64,000 bases of DNA from an uncultured Anaeroplasmataceae bacterium. Lineage in GTDB: Bacteria; Bacillota_I; Bacilli_A; Acholeplasmatales; Anaeroplasmataceae. The position numbers were made by a program, and so were the translations under genes. The stretch covers positions 62,001-126,000 of the forward strand of contig CAJTXR010000001.1 of NCBI GenBank assembly GCA_910584005.1, written 5' to 3'. The notes under the pieces were generated by a model. That model searched no databases and was not told the DNA's origin. It worked only from the letters and a program-made list of their open reading frames with translations. Shown here piece by piece: positions 35,960 through 44,341 of the stretch. Each line of letters opens with the position of its first letter. Within the stretch, counting starts at the first letter, position 1.

Positions 35960-36863
35960 TACATATAAATCAGGTTTTGTGGCAGTTATTGGTAGACCTA
36001 ATGTAGGGAAATCCACATTATTAAATCATCTGATTGGTAAAAAAGTAGCTATTATTTCTAATAAGCCTCAAACGACTCGAAATCGAATCTTAGGTATTTT
36101 AACAACGGAAAAATATCAAATTGCTTTTACGGATACTCCAGGAATTCATAAAGCCCAAACAGAACTCGGCCGAAGAATGGTCAATGCTTCTTATGAGGCA
36201 ACTCATGGAGTAGATTGCATTATGTTTATGACCACCCCTGTTAAGAAAGTTTTAAAGGGGGATGAAATTATTTTATCCAATTTGAAGAATTCAAAATTAC
36301 CTGTTTTCTTAGTGATTAATAAGGTAGATCAATTAAAACGATTTAATGATATTGATTTAACCATTGCTTTATACAAGGATCTTTATCCTTTTGCTGGGGT
36401 ATATCCAATCTCTATTTTAGAAAATAAAAATGTAGATCATTTATTATCTGGGATTCAAACTATACTTCCTTTTGGACCAAAATATTATCCAGATGATATG
36501 GCTTCAGATCATTCCATTTCTTTTTTGATTGCGGAAGCCATTCGGGAAAAGATTTTAAATTTAACGAAAGAAGAAATTCCTCATAGTATTGCCTGTGTAG
36601 TCGATGACATAAAGGATAGTATAGAAATAGAAAATTATAAAGATGTTTACGCAACAATTTATGTAGAACGGGAAAGCCAAAAAAAGATTATTATCGGAAA
36701 AAATGGAGAAATGATAAAGACCATTAAGGAAAAAAGTCTTATGGATATACGAAAACTTCTAAATCATAAGGTTCATCTTGATTTATGGGTTAAAGTCAAA
36801 AAGGATTGGAAGGACCGTCCGAATGATTTAAGAGCCTTAGGCTATAGTGAAGAGAATTTGTAA
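35949..36863 (+). CDS. era: GTPase Era
   Basis: A 304-residue ribosome-assembly GTPase. G1 is GRPNVGKST, G2 lies around QTTRNR, G3 is DTPG, G4 is NKVDQ, and the C-terminal KH domain contains IIIGKNGEMIKTI. Era binds the 3' end of 16S rRNA during 30S maturation, fitting its place beside ybeY. The frame extends up to a TTG at 35934, but ATG 35949 follows TTGAGGAA and matches the family N-terminus. Confidence 0.97.
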   Translation: MQIDTYKSGFVAVIGRPNVGKSTLLNHLIGKKVAIISNKPQTTRNRILGILTTEKYQIAFTDTPGIHKAQTELGRRMVNASYEATHGVDCIMFMTTPVKKVLKGDEIILSNLKNSKLPVFLVINKVDQLKRFNDIDLTIALYKDLYPFAGVYPISILENKNVDHLLSGIQTILPFGPKYYPDDMASDHSISFLIAEAIREKILNLTKEEIPHSIACVVDDIKDSIEIENYKDVYATIYVERESQKKIIIGKNGEMIKTIKEKSLMDIRKLLNHKVHLDLWVKVKKDWKDRPNDLRALGYSEENL

Positions 36864-36865
36864 AT

Positions 36866-37531
36866 ATGGAAGGAATTGTACTTCAAGCCATTGAGTATAA
36901 AGAGAAATCAAAATTGGTATATCTATATACTCCTTTTGGTATTCAAAGTGTAAAGGCATTAGATGCAGCAAAAAAAAAGTTGGGTTTTGTTACCACATTC
37001 AATGTGGTTGATTTTGAAACCACAAAGGCAAAACTCCCAACGGTCGTGGATTATATAGTAAAAAAAAGCTATTATTCATATTACGAACATTTAGAAAAAC
37101 TAAGTATAACAGCACCTATGATTGATATTCTTAAGCACTTAGATGTCGATGCTCCTCATCATAGAATTTATCCCTTTTTTTTAGAATGTTTAACCCTTTT
37201 AAATGATAAAGAGCCTGAGTATATTTTATCTTTATTTTTAGTTAAAATGCTCAGTGTATTTGGAGTAAAGCCAGGCTTAACTGCTTGTGTGCGTTGTGGA
37301 AGATTATCGATAGTGGATTTTTCTATTTTAGATGGGGGAGCCTTATGTGACCAATGTTCTTCTAAAAATTTAGTTCATATGAGTCTATATCAATCGTTTT
37401 ATCTATTATATAATCATAAAAAATATGAAGAAGTGCCTCATTTAGAACTTTCTTATTCAGATATTTTAGAGGCAATATATGCTTACTACTTGATTCATGT
37501 GAATTTAAAACTCAAAAGCTATCATTTATAA
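36866..37531 (+). CDS. recO: DNA repair protein RecO
   Basis: A 221-residue recombination mediator that helps load RecA with RecR and RecF. It has the N-terminal OB-fold beginning MEGIVLQAIEYKEKSKLVYLYT and a zinc-finger-like CVRCGRLS...CDQC (about 137-160). It is slightly short but otherwise regular. It starts 2 bp after era, completing the conserved ybeY-cdd-era-recO cluster. Confidence 0.94.
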   Translation: MEGIVLQAIEYKEKSKLVYLYTPFGIQSVKALDAAKKKLGFVTTFNVVDFETTKAKLPTVVDYIVKKSYYSYYEHLEKLSITAPMIDILKHLDVDAPHHRIYPFFLECLTLLNDKEPEYILSLFLVKMLSVFGVKPGLTACVRCGRLSIVDFSILDGGALCDQCSSKNLVHMSLYQSFYLLYNHKKYEEVPHLELSYSDILEAIYAYYLIHVNLKLKSYHL

Positions 37532-37543
37532 AGAATAAAAAAC

Positions 37544-37572
37544 TTGCAAAATTGGAGCATAAATGATAAAAT
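37544..37572 (+). promoter_or_regulatory. Promoter of the T-box operon
   Basis: TTGCAA (37544-37549), 17 bp, TAAAAT (37567-37572), immediately upstream of the T-box leader. Confidence 0.8.
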
Positions 37573-37589
37573 GATAACGTATGATAAAT

Positions 37590-37800
37590 TGATGATAAAG
37601 AAGAGTAATTTCATTTTCTATAAAGAAGCGAGAATGGTTGGTGAAAGCATTCATATGAGATGAAATGAAGGACACTTTTGAGAGCTTTTTAAAAGAAAGA
37701 CGTACCAGGCGTTAACGGAAAAAGTGCTAGTGAAATACTAGAAGTAAGGTGGCACCGCGGAAAAATACGTCCTTAAAAAGTTTTTTTAAGGACTTTTTTT
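37590..37800 (+). promoter_or_regulatory. T-box leader (tRNA-sensing riboswitch), specifier region GACAC
   Basis: A complete T-box: stem I with GAATGGTTGGTGAAAGC, a specifier region GAAGGACACTTTTGAGAG (37667-37684), the antiterminator T-box sequence AAGGTGGCACCGCGG (37746-37760) and a terminator at its end. The specifier segment GACAC contains GAC (Asp) and CAC (His) overlapping by one base; both hisS and aspS lie in the operon. In common T-boxes the specifier is followed by AC-YTTTGAG, which favours GAC. It fills the gap between recO and the GNAT gene. Confidence 0.95.
37769..37800 (+). terminator. T-box-controlled intrinsic terminator
   Basis: GTCCTTAAAAA (37769-37779) pairs with TTTTTAAGGAC (37783-37793), followed by seven Ts. 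It competes with the antiterminator that includes the T-box sequence. Confidence 0.92.
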
Positions 37801-37822
37801 ATCATTAGGAAGGAAAATGTGA

Positions 37823-38374
37823 ATGGTTACGAGCTTACCTGTAGTTCATCTCGGAAGATATCTTTTAAGAGATGTTGTACGAGAAGATTATTTAGATTAT
37901 TTTGAAATTGGAAAAGATGAGGAAACCTGTAGACATTTAAATTGGGGACCCTTTCAAAGACCGAAAGAAGCTCTTTGGTGTATTGAAGAGGTGTTTTTAA
38001 AACGCCCTTTATCCAATCTTCCTGTGGGATATGCCATTATTGATAAAGAAAATGGATATAAGATGATTGGCATGATTGATTTTCATACTTATTATGAAGG
38101 AATTCATACTGCTGAAATTGGCTATATTCTCCATCGGGAGTATTGGAATCAGGGAATTATGACTATGTGCTTAAAAGAAATGACTAAAATTGGTTTTGAA
38201 ATTTGTAAATATGATAAAATTTTAGTTGGCCATACATTAGGAAATCAATCCTCTAAGCAAGTCATTTTACAGTGTGGATACCATTATGAATATCAATCTT
38301 TAATTAAAATCAAAAATCATGAAAGAATTGCAATGTATTATAGTTTATATCGATATGAATATGAAGGGAAGTAG
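37823..38374 (+). CDS. GNAT acetyltransferase, first gene of the T-box operon
   Basis: A 183-residue RimJ/RimL-like acetyltransferase. It begins with HLGRYLLRDVVREDYLDYFEIG and has the acetyl-CoA site around IGYILHREYWNQGIMTM. The substrate is unknown. Its location between the T-box and hisS, 5 bp before hisS, means its expression should rise when the cognate tRNA is uncharged. That is unusual for an acetyltransferase gene and may hint at a link to translation or amino-acid metabolism. Confidence 0.85.
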   Translation: MVTSLPVVHLGRYLLRDVVREDYLDYFEIGKDEETCRHLNWGPFQRPKEALWCIEEVFLKRPLSNLPVGYAIIDKENGYKMIGMIDFHTYYEGIHTAEIGYILHREYWNQGIMTMCLKEMTKIGFEICKYDKILVGHTLGNQSSKQVILQCGYHYEYQSLIKIKNHERIAMYYSLYRYEYEGK

Positions 38375-38379
38375 AAGTT

Positions 38380-39696
38380 ATGATCAGTCGTCCAAAAGGA
38401 ACATATGATGTCTTACCACAAGAGGTAAAGGCATGGACAAAATTAGAATCCACCATCCGAAAAATCTGTCAAATTTATAATTATCAAGAAATTAGAACTC
38501 CAATATTTGAAGCTGCGTCTGTATTTCATCGTGATGGAAATGATACATCAGATATGGTCAACAAAGAAACCTATGATTTTGTGGATCGCTCCAACAGAGA
38601 AATTACGCTTCGTCCTGAAGGAACTGCTGGAGTTGTTCGAGCATTTATTGAAAATAAACTTTATGCAATGAACAGAATCAATAAATTGTTTTACATTGGA
38701 CCAATGTTTCGATATGAACGTCCTCAAAAAGGAAGAACTCGACAATTTAGCCAGTTTGGAGTTGAGGTATTAGGTTCTAATGACCCATATGTAGATGCAG
38801 AGGTCATTGCGTTAGGGACAAGCCTCATCAAAGCCTTGGGGTTAAAGAATGTGAAGGTTAAGGTCAATAGTATAGGGGATAAAGAATCTAGGGATCAGTA
38901 CCGAATCGCATGTGTAGAGTATTTTAGTGCTTATAAAAAGGAATTATGTGAGGATTGCTTAAATCGATTAGGAAAAAATCCCCTTAGAATTTTGGATTGT
39001 AAAGTAGATAAGGACAAGGAATTCTTTAAGAATGCACCCAAAATAAAATCCTATTTAAATGAAGCTTCAAAACAACATTTTAATGCCGTATTACAAGCTT
39101 TAGAAGCAATGAAAATCCCTTATGAAGTGGAGGATAATTTAGTTCGAGGATTAGATTATTATGCTCATACGGTCTTTGAACTAGAGGTTGATATTCCTGA
39201 ATTTGGAGCCCAAAATGTTATTGGTGGCGGTGGCCGATATGATTCTTTAGTTTCTGATTTGGATGGACCTATAACTCCAGGAGTTGGAATGGCTTTTGGT
39301 ATGGAACGATTACTCCTTGCGTGTGCATATGGGGGTAAAAATTTAGTTGTTCCTAATTATCTTCATATATATTTCATTGTTTTAGGGGAGGAAGCTAAGA
39401 AGGCCGCTCTTGCTCAAATGAATGTATGTAGGTTGGGCGGTTTATACTGTGATATGGATTATTTAAATCGAGGAATTAAGGCACAGTTTAAGGCTGCAGA
39501 TGAACATCGGGCGATGTTTACATGTATTTTAGGAGAAAATGAACTTAAGGAATTTAAGATTAATATCAAGAATAATGAAACCGATGAACAAGAAACGATT
39601 TCTTTATATGAGGTTTATCCTTATGTTTTAAATAAATTAAATAGTAAATCTGCTTGTACAAGCTGTAAAGAAAAAGAGGTAAAAAAAGATGAGTAG
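38380..39696 (+). CDS. hisS: Histidyl-tRNA synthetase
   Basis: A 438-residue class II synthetase. Motif 1 lies around IRTPIFEAASVF, motif 2 is FRYERPQKGRTRQF, the histidine motif is LVRGLDYYAHTVFE, and motif 3 contains GFGMER-like GMAFGMERL. A normal anticodon-binding domain follows from about residue 325. The extreme C-terminus carries CTSC and a Lys/Glu-rich tail, slightly longer than usual. It overlaps aspS by 8 bp. Confidence 0.97.
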   Translation: MISRPKGTYDVLPQEVKAWTKLESTIRKICQIYNYQEIRTPIFEAASVFHRDGNDTSDMVNKETYDFVDRSNREITLRPEGTAGVVRAFIENKLYAMNRINKLFYIGPMFRYERPQKGRTRQFSQFGVEVLGSNDPYVDAEVIALGTSLIKALGLKNVKVKVNSIGDKESRDQYRIACVEYFSAYKKELCEDCLNRLGKNPLRILDCKVDKDKEFFKNAPKIKSYLNEASKQHFNAVLQALEAMKIPYEVEDNLVRGLDYYAHTVFELEVDIPEFGAQNVIGGGGRYDSLVSDLDGPITPGVGMAFGMERLLLACAYGGKNLVVPNYLHIYFIVLGEEAKKAALAQMNVCRLGGLYCDMDYLNRGIKAQFKAADEHRAMFTCILGENELKEFKINIKNNETDEQETISLYEVYPYVLNKLNSKSACTSCKEKEVKKDE

Positions 39697-40990
39697 AGTT
39701 TTAATAAAGGATATTCAATTAGGAAATGTCAATCATATTGCTGGATTTGTGGAAAATATTAGAAATAAAAAAACCATGTGCTTCATTGTTGTTAAGGATA
39801 TCAGTGGGAAACTCCAGCTTACAATTGAAAAGGAAAAGCATCCTGAATTAAATGAGGTATTAGACCAAATTACAGTCGATTCTGTTATTGAGGCTAAGGG
39901 TTTAATTTTAGAAAGTGAATATGTGAAATTAAATCATATGGAAATGTATCCAGATACCATTCAAATTGATAGTATAGCTGCCCCATCTCCAATTGTTGCT
40001 CCTAAGGGAGAAGAAACCAATATAGATTTAAGATTGGACTATCGTTGGATTGACTTAAGAACAGATAAAAATGCTTTAATGTTTAAGGTTCAATCTTATT
40101 TTATTGGGAAATGTAGAGAATTTTTATTAAAACGGAATTTTATTGAGATTCATTCCCCAAAATTGATTGGAGCTGAATCTGAATCTGGAGCTGGTGTATT
40201 TAAGGTCGATTATTTTGATCGCAATGCTTATTTGGCTCAATCTCCTCAATTCTATAAGCAAATGGCAATGGCTGCTGGTTTTGAACGTATTTTTGAATCA
40301 GGTCCTGTATTTAGAGCTGAGAAATTTGCTTCTCGGAAGCATGCTACAGAATTTACAGGCTTTGATTTAGAGTTTTCATATATTGAATCTTATGAAGATG
40401 TAATGCATATGGAAGAAGAAATGTTGACCTATGCTTTATCTGAAGTTGCTTTAAAATATAAAGAAGAAATTAAAGAAGTTTATGATATAGATTTCGTTGT
40501 TCCGACACTTCCTTTTCCACGCATTGATTTACATGAGTTATATAATGAATTAGAAGAACGATATGGATATGTTGTACCTGAAAGTGAGAAAGGGGATTTA
40601 ACCACAGAAGGAGAAAGAATGTGCCAAAAATTTTCTTTAGAAAAATATGGCCATGAATTCTTATTTGTTACTGGATATTCTAAAGAAAATAGAGCCTTTT
40701 ATCATATGCGAGATGAGCATGGGGTTCCATGTGGATATGATTTAATTTGGAAGGGCTGTGAAATTACTACTGGAGCTCAAAGAGAGCATCGGTATGAAAT
40801 ATTAAAGAAACAAGCCGAAGAAAAAGGATTGGATAAGGATGTGGAATTCTATTTAGATTTCTTTAAATATGGATGTCCTCCTCATGGTGGTTTTGGAATT
40901 GGTGTGGATCGAATTACAATGTTGATTTTTAATCAGGGAATTAAAGATGCTATGTTCATCTTCCGTGGACCTGACCGTTTAAATCCATAG
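39689..40990 (+). CDS. aspS: Aspartyl-tRNA synthetase, archaeal/eukaryal type
   Basis: A 433-residue class IIb synthetase. It has an N-terminal OB-fold anticodon domain (1-105) and a compact catalytic core with IHSPKLIGAESESGAGVFKVDYF, YLAQSPQFYKQ, FRAEKFASRKHATEF and GFGIGVDRITML. At 433 residues it lacks the GAD insertion that makes bacterial AspRS about 590 residues long, and its motifs follow the archaeal/eukaryal form. The OB-fold position that is Trp in discriminating and His in some non-discriminating archaeal enzymes appears to be Phe20, so discrimination between tRNA-Asp and tRNA-Asn is open. Confidence 0.93.
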   Translation: MSRVLIKDIQLGNVNHIAGFVENIRNKKTMCFIVVKDISGKLQLTIEKEKHPELNEVLDQITVDSVIEAKGLILESEYVKLNHMEMYPDTIQIDSIAAPSPIVAPKGEETNIDLRLDYRWIDLRTDKNALMFKVQSYFIGKCREFLLKRNFIEIHSPKLIGAESESGAGVFKVDYFDRNAYLAQSPQFYKQMAMAAGFERIFESGPVFRAEKFASRKHATEFTGFDLEFSYIESYEDVMHMEEEMLTYALSEVALKYKEEIKEVYDIDFVVPTLPFPRIDLHELYNELEERYGYVVPESEKGDLTTEGERMCQKFSLEKYGHEFLFVTGYSKENRAFYHMRDEHGVPCGYDLIWKGCEITTGAQREHRYEILKKQAEEKGLDKDVEFYLDFFKYGCPPHGGFGIGVDRITMLIFNQGIKDAMFIFRGPDRLNP

Positions 40991-41002
40991 AGGTAAGCCC
41001 CA

Positions 41003-41473
41003 ATGAGTCATATTAGTTGGAATGAATACTTTATGGGTGTTGCTGCCCTATCCGCAATGCGAAGCAAGGATCCAAATACTAAAGTTGGAGCTTGTGTAGT
41101 AAATACGGATCAACGGATTATTGGAATCGGCTATAACGGATTTCCTACGGGATGTGATGATGCTGTTTTTCCTTGGGGAAAGGAAAATGCAAATTATTTA
41201 GCTACTAAGTATCCGTATGTTGTGCATGCTGAGCCAAACGCAATTTTAAATTGTACCTCCTCATTAAAAGGAGCTACTTTATATGTAACTTTATTTCCTT
41301 GTAATGAATGTGCAAAATTGATTATTCAATCCGGAATTAAAAAAGTAGTTTATGGTTCAGATAAATACCATGATGGAGAGTCTGCTGTTGCTTCAAGAAA
41401 AATGTTTGATGCTGCAGGCATCCTTTATGAAAAAATGCCTGCCATTGATATAAAAATAGAGCAGAAGGAATAA
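41003..41473 (+). CDS. dCMP deaminase
   Basis: A 156-residue zinc deaminase of the dCMP/ComEB type. It has HAEPNAI (zinc ligand His and catalytic Glu) and LFPCNECAKLI (two zinc cysteines), with GYNGFPTGCDD typical of dCMP deaminases. It converts dCMP to dUMP for thymidylate synthesis. The gene lies 12 bp after aspS in the same operon. Confidence 0.93.
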   Translation: MSHISWNEYFMGVAALSAMRSKDPNTKVGACVVNTDQRIIGIGYNGFPTGCDDAVFPWGKENANYLATKYPYVVHAEPNAILNCTSSLKGATLYVTLFPCNECAKLIIQSGIKKVVYGSDKYHDGESAVASRKMFDAAGILYEKMPAIDIKIEQKE

Positions 41474-41478
41474 TAAAT

Positions 41479-42474
41479 ATGAAAAAATTTTTAAAAAAAT
41501 ATCTTTTAGTTATCTTAATTGCTATGGCAATTAACCTTCCAATTGTCATTACAGGTGCTTACCGAACGAATAAAACTGTAACGTTAAAGGGGGATACTAC
41601 GCTTATAGAAGATTTTGTAGAGATTGAAGGAGCACATTCACAAAAAGGATCTTTATCCTCAATTTATGTTATCTCTATGGATCACTCTACAATTCTACAA
41701 AATTTACTTGTCAAATTAAGTAAGACATCAGAACTTTCAGATTTGCCAGAAAGCTACCTACATTTAACGGATGCCGAGCTCAATCAAATGGGAAGAATTC
41801 AGCATAGTTCTAGTATAACTTATGCATTAATTCATTCCTACAAGGCAGCTTGTGAAATTGATTCTACTATTCAAATTTCATATCAACTCATCTCCTTTAA
41901 AATTGAATACTATCGAGCAGGATCCGATTTGAGAATTGGAGATGACATTCTTGGGATCAATTCTTATACCATTAAGGATCATGAAGAAGAATTTATTCAA
42001 GCATTTAATTCTTTAAAGGAAGGCGATATCTATCAAGTGAAAAGAGGAAATGATATATTAAGTATTCCTTATTCAGCATTAAATCGTCCTTATGGATATG
42101 CAATCTATGAAATTGATTCATCTAAAACCTCTCCTAAGTTTACTATTAAGGCTACAAATGTAGGAGGGCCATCTGGTGGATTATTACAGACCCTTTCTTT
42201 ATATAATGCATTAATTGAAGAAGATATTACAAAGGGGCGTAAAATTGCTGGTACAGGCACGATTGAACCAGATGGATCAGTTGGAGCAATTGGTGGAATT
42301 CAACAAAAAATTTATACTGCCTTTGATGATAAAATGGAAATTTTCTTATGTCCAGCAGATAACTATGAAGAAGCATTAATTGCCTATAACAAGCTTTCTA
42401 AAAAAGAAAAAATGAAGCTCATTCGAGTTTCTACCTTTAAAGAAGCATTGGAGGAACTGAAAAATGCAGAATAA
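41479..42474 (+). CDS. PDZ-domain Lon-like (S16) membrane protease, YlbL type
   Basis: The 331-residue product has an N-terminal membrane segment (about 7-27), an extracytoplasmic domain, a PDZ-like domain (about 135-200) and a Lon-type proteolytic domain. The catalytic Ser232 is in GGPSGG and Lys277 in GGIQQK. The domain order matches Bacillus YlbL, implicated in cell-division control and protein quality control at the membrane. Substrates are unknown. It starts 5 bp after the dCMP deaminase gene and overlaps the next gene by 11 bp. Confidence 0.9.
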   Translation: MKKFLKKYLLVILIAMAINLPIVITGAYRTNKTVTLKGDTTLIEDFVEIEGAHSQKGSLSSIYVISMDHSTILQNLLVKLSKTSELSDLPESYLHLTDAELNQMGRIQHSSSITYALIHSYKAACEIDSTIQISYQLISFKIEYYRAGSDLRIGDDILGINSYTIKDHEEEFIQAFNSLKEGDIYQVKRGNDILSIPYSALNRPYGYAIYEIDSSKTSPKFTIKATNVGGPSGGLLQTLSLYNALIEEDITKGRKIAGTGTIEPDGSVGAIGGIQQKIYTAFDDKMEIFLCPADNYEEALIAYNKLSKKEKMKLIRVSTFKEALEELKNAE

Positions 42475-42823
42475 AACGAGTATTTGGGAACATCAGGCCA
42501 AAGTAAGAGCTGAGCTTAGAGAACTTAGAAAAGAGGTTAAAAATCCTTTTCTAATCGGATTATTTAGTTTTTTACTTGCTTTACTTATTTTTTCTGGACC
42601 GATTGTCTTATTGTTCAATTGTTTTATATTCCATGATTTTATGAATTTGGTTCTATATGGATTATATTTCTGTGTATTTGGCATTATTTTATTAACCAAT
42701 TTCTTTAATAGTAATTTTATTGCTGATAAAAAGGTGGAAGGAATGGGGTTATATCATTTAGCTAATTTAATGATGTATCTTGTTGGATTTATATTTTTAC
42801 TTGTATTTATTTATATTTTTTAA
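42464..42823 (+). CDS. Small membrane protein of unknown function
   Basis: A 119-residue protein. A charged amphipathic N-terminus (1-27) is followed by about three hydrophobic segments (28-50, 54-78 and 96-119). No family is recognised. It overlaps the Lon-like protease gene and precedes lspA, so it is probably translated in step with both. It could be an accessory factor of membrane proteolysis, but nothing in the sequence shows this. Confidence 0.75.
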   Translation: MQNKTSIWEHQAKVRAELRELRKEVKNPFLIGLFSFLLALLIFSGPIVLLFNCFIFHDFMNLVLYGLYFCVFGIILLTNFFNSNFIADKKVEGMGLYHLANLMMYLVGFIFLLVFIYIF

Positions 42824-42838
42824 AGGGGAGGAGTATAT

Positions 42839-43348
42839 ATGTGGATTACACTAGCATTACTCACCATTTTACTTGTTGGAGATCAGCTTACCAAATGGCT
42901 TGCTGAATCCTTTATCTCAACTGGACAAGTAAAAACATTGATTCCTCATGTCTTAGATGCCACACTTACTTATAATACTGGGGCAGCTTGGTCTATGTTG
43001 GATAATGCGACCTGGCTACTGGCTTTGCTTAGCTTATTGGCTTCGTGTGTTATGATTTATTTTATAACCAAAAATAACTGGAAAAAGAAGAAGTGTTATT
43101 CAATTGCACTTACATTAATGCTTGCAGGAACATTTGGAAATTTTATTGATCGGTTTCTTTCCTTATTTCATGTACGGGATGGCGTTGTTGATATGATTAT
43201 TTTTGTTCCTTTAGATTTTCTATGGGAGAAAATGACAAACTCTAGTTTTCCTATTTTTAATGTTGCAGATATGTGCCTTGTCATAGGAATTGTATTTTTA
43301 ATGATAGATGTTCTATTTTTTCAAGAAAAGAGAGCAGTTAAAGCATGA
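42839..43348 (+). CDS. lspA: Lipoprotein signal peptidase II
   Basis: A 169-residue four-helix aspartic protease that removes lipoprotein signal peptides after diacylglyceryl transfer. Visible features are GDQLTKWLAE near the N-terminus, TYNTGAAWSML, and the catalytic Asp pair in GNFIDR and FPIFNVADMCL. The window encodes several lipoproteins that would need it. The start is behind AAAGGGGAGG. It overlaps the following pseudouridine synthase gene by four bases, as in many Bacillota. Confidence 0.95.
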   Translation: MWITLALLTILLVGDQLTKWLAESFISTGQVKTLIPHVLDATLTYNTGAAWSMLDNATWLLALLSLLASCVMIYFITKNNWKKKKCYSIALTLMLAGTFGNFIDRFLSLFHVRDGVVDMIIFVPLDFLWEKMTNSSFPIFNVADMCLVIGIVFLMIDVLFFQEKRAVKA

Positions 43349-44244
43349 TATATAAAGTAGAAGAATCCCTGGCTGGATTTCGGTTAGACAAGGCACTTAG
43401 TTCTATTTTAGAGGGAAAGTCAAGAAGCTATTGTTTAAAGTTAATTGAACAGCAAAAAGTGAAAGTCAATCAAAAATGGGAGAAAGCAGCTTATCTTTTA
43501 AAAATTGGCGATTCTATTGAATATGAACTTTTAGAAGAACAGAATTTATCAATTGAAGCCAAGAATTTAAACTTAGAAATTGTGTATGAGGATGAGGATG
43601 TTGCGGTAGTTAATAAACCGAAGGGATTGGTTGTCCATCCTGCTTGTGGGAATTATGATACAACATTAGTACATGGGCTTTTATATGAGTTAGAGGATTT
43701 ATCAACAATTAATGGAATCATTCGTCCAGGAATCGTTCATCGTATTGATAAGGATACTTCCGGATTATTAATGATTGCTAAAAACGATAAAGCGAGCCTT
43801 TCTTTAACAGAACAACTAAAAAATCATAGTTGTAAAAGAAAATATATCGCATTAGTCTATGGTACAATTCAAGAGGATAAAGGGAAAATTCACGCTCCTA
43901 TCGCAAGAGATCCTAAGGACCGAAAAAAGATGGCTGTTGTAAAAGATGGAAAAGATGCAATTACACATTTTAAGGTATTAAAGCGGTATAAGGGATTCAC
44001 ATTAATTGAATGTGAATTAGAAACGGGTAGGACCCATCAAATTCGGGTTCACTTATCCTATATCGGACACCCATTAGTTGGGGATAAAGTATATGGAAGA
44101 AGAAAGGTCATTGGAGAGGACGGACAGTTTTTACATGCAAAAGTGATTGGATTTCGTTCACCTTCTACAGATAAGTGGCTTGAATTTGATTCTCTACTTC
44201 CTTCATATTTTACGGATTTTTTAAATACATTGGAAGAAATTTAG
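43345..44244 (+). CDS. rluD: RluD-type 23S rRNA pseudouridine synthase
   Basis: A 299-residue synthase. An N-terminal S4 RNA-binding domain (FRLDKALSSILEGKSRSYCLKLI) precedes a catalytic domain with HRIDKDTSGLLMIAK, containing the catalytic Asp, and ETGRTHQIRVHLSYIGHPLVGD. lspA-rluD (ylyB) coupling is a conserved pairing in Bacillota, which supports the symbol, though specificity is not proved by sequence. It is the last gene of the T-box operon. Confidence 0.92.
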   Translation: MIYKVEESLAGFRLDKALSSILEGKSRSYCLKLIEQQKVKVNQKWEKAAYLLKIGDSIEYELLEEQNLSIEAKNLNLEIVYEDEDVAVVNKPKGLVVHPACGNYDTTLVHGLLYELEDLSTINGIIRPGIVHRIDKDTSGLLMIAKNDKASLSLTEQLKNHSCKRKYIALVYGTIQEDKGKIHAPIARDPKDRKKMAVVKDGKDAITHFKVLKRYKGFTLIECELETGRTHQIRVHLSYIGHPLVGDKVYGRRKVIGEDGQFLHAKVIGFRSPSTDKWLEFDSLLPSYFTDFLNTLEEI

Positions 44245-44268
44245 CTGGATGTCCAGCTTTTTTCTTTT
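44243..44268 (+). terminator. Intrinsic terminator ending the T-box operon
   Basis: AGCTGG (44243-44248) and CCAGCT (44253-44258) form a stem with a four-base loop, followed by a T-rich run. Confidence 0.85.
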
Positions 44269-44289
44269 TAGCAGAATGATAATAACAAA

Positions 44290-44317
44290 TTGACAAATAA
44301 TAAAAAAGAGATATAAT
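44290..44317 (+). promoter_or_regulatory. Promoter of nadE and the nadD fusion
   Basis: A consensus TTGACA (44290-44295), 16 bp, then TATAAT (44312-44317), 24 bp before the nadE ATG. Confidence 0.8.
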
Positions 44318-44341
44318 GAAAGTGAAATAGAAGGTGAAAAT

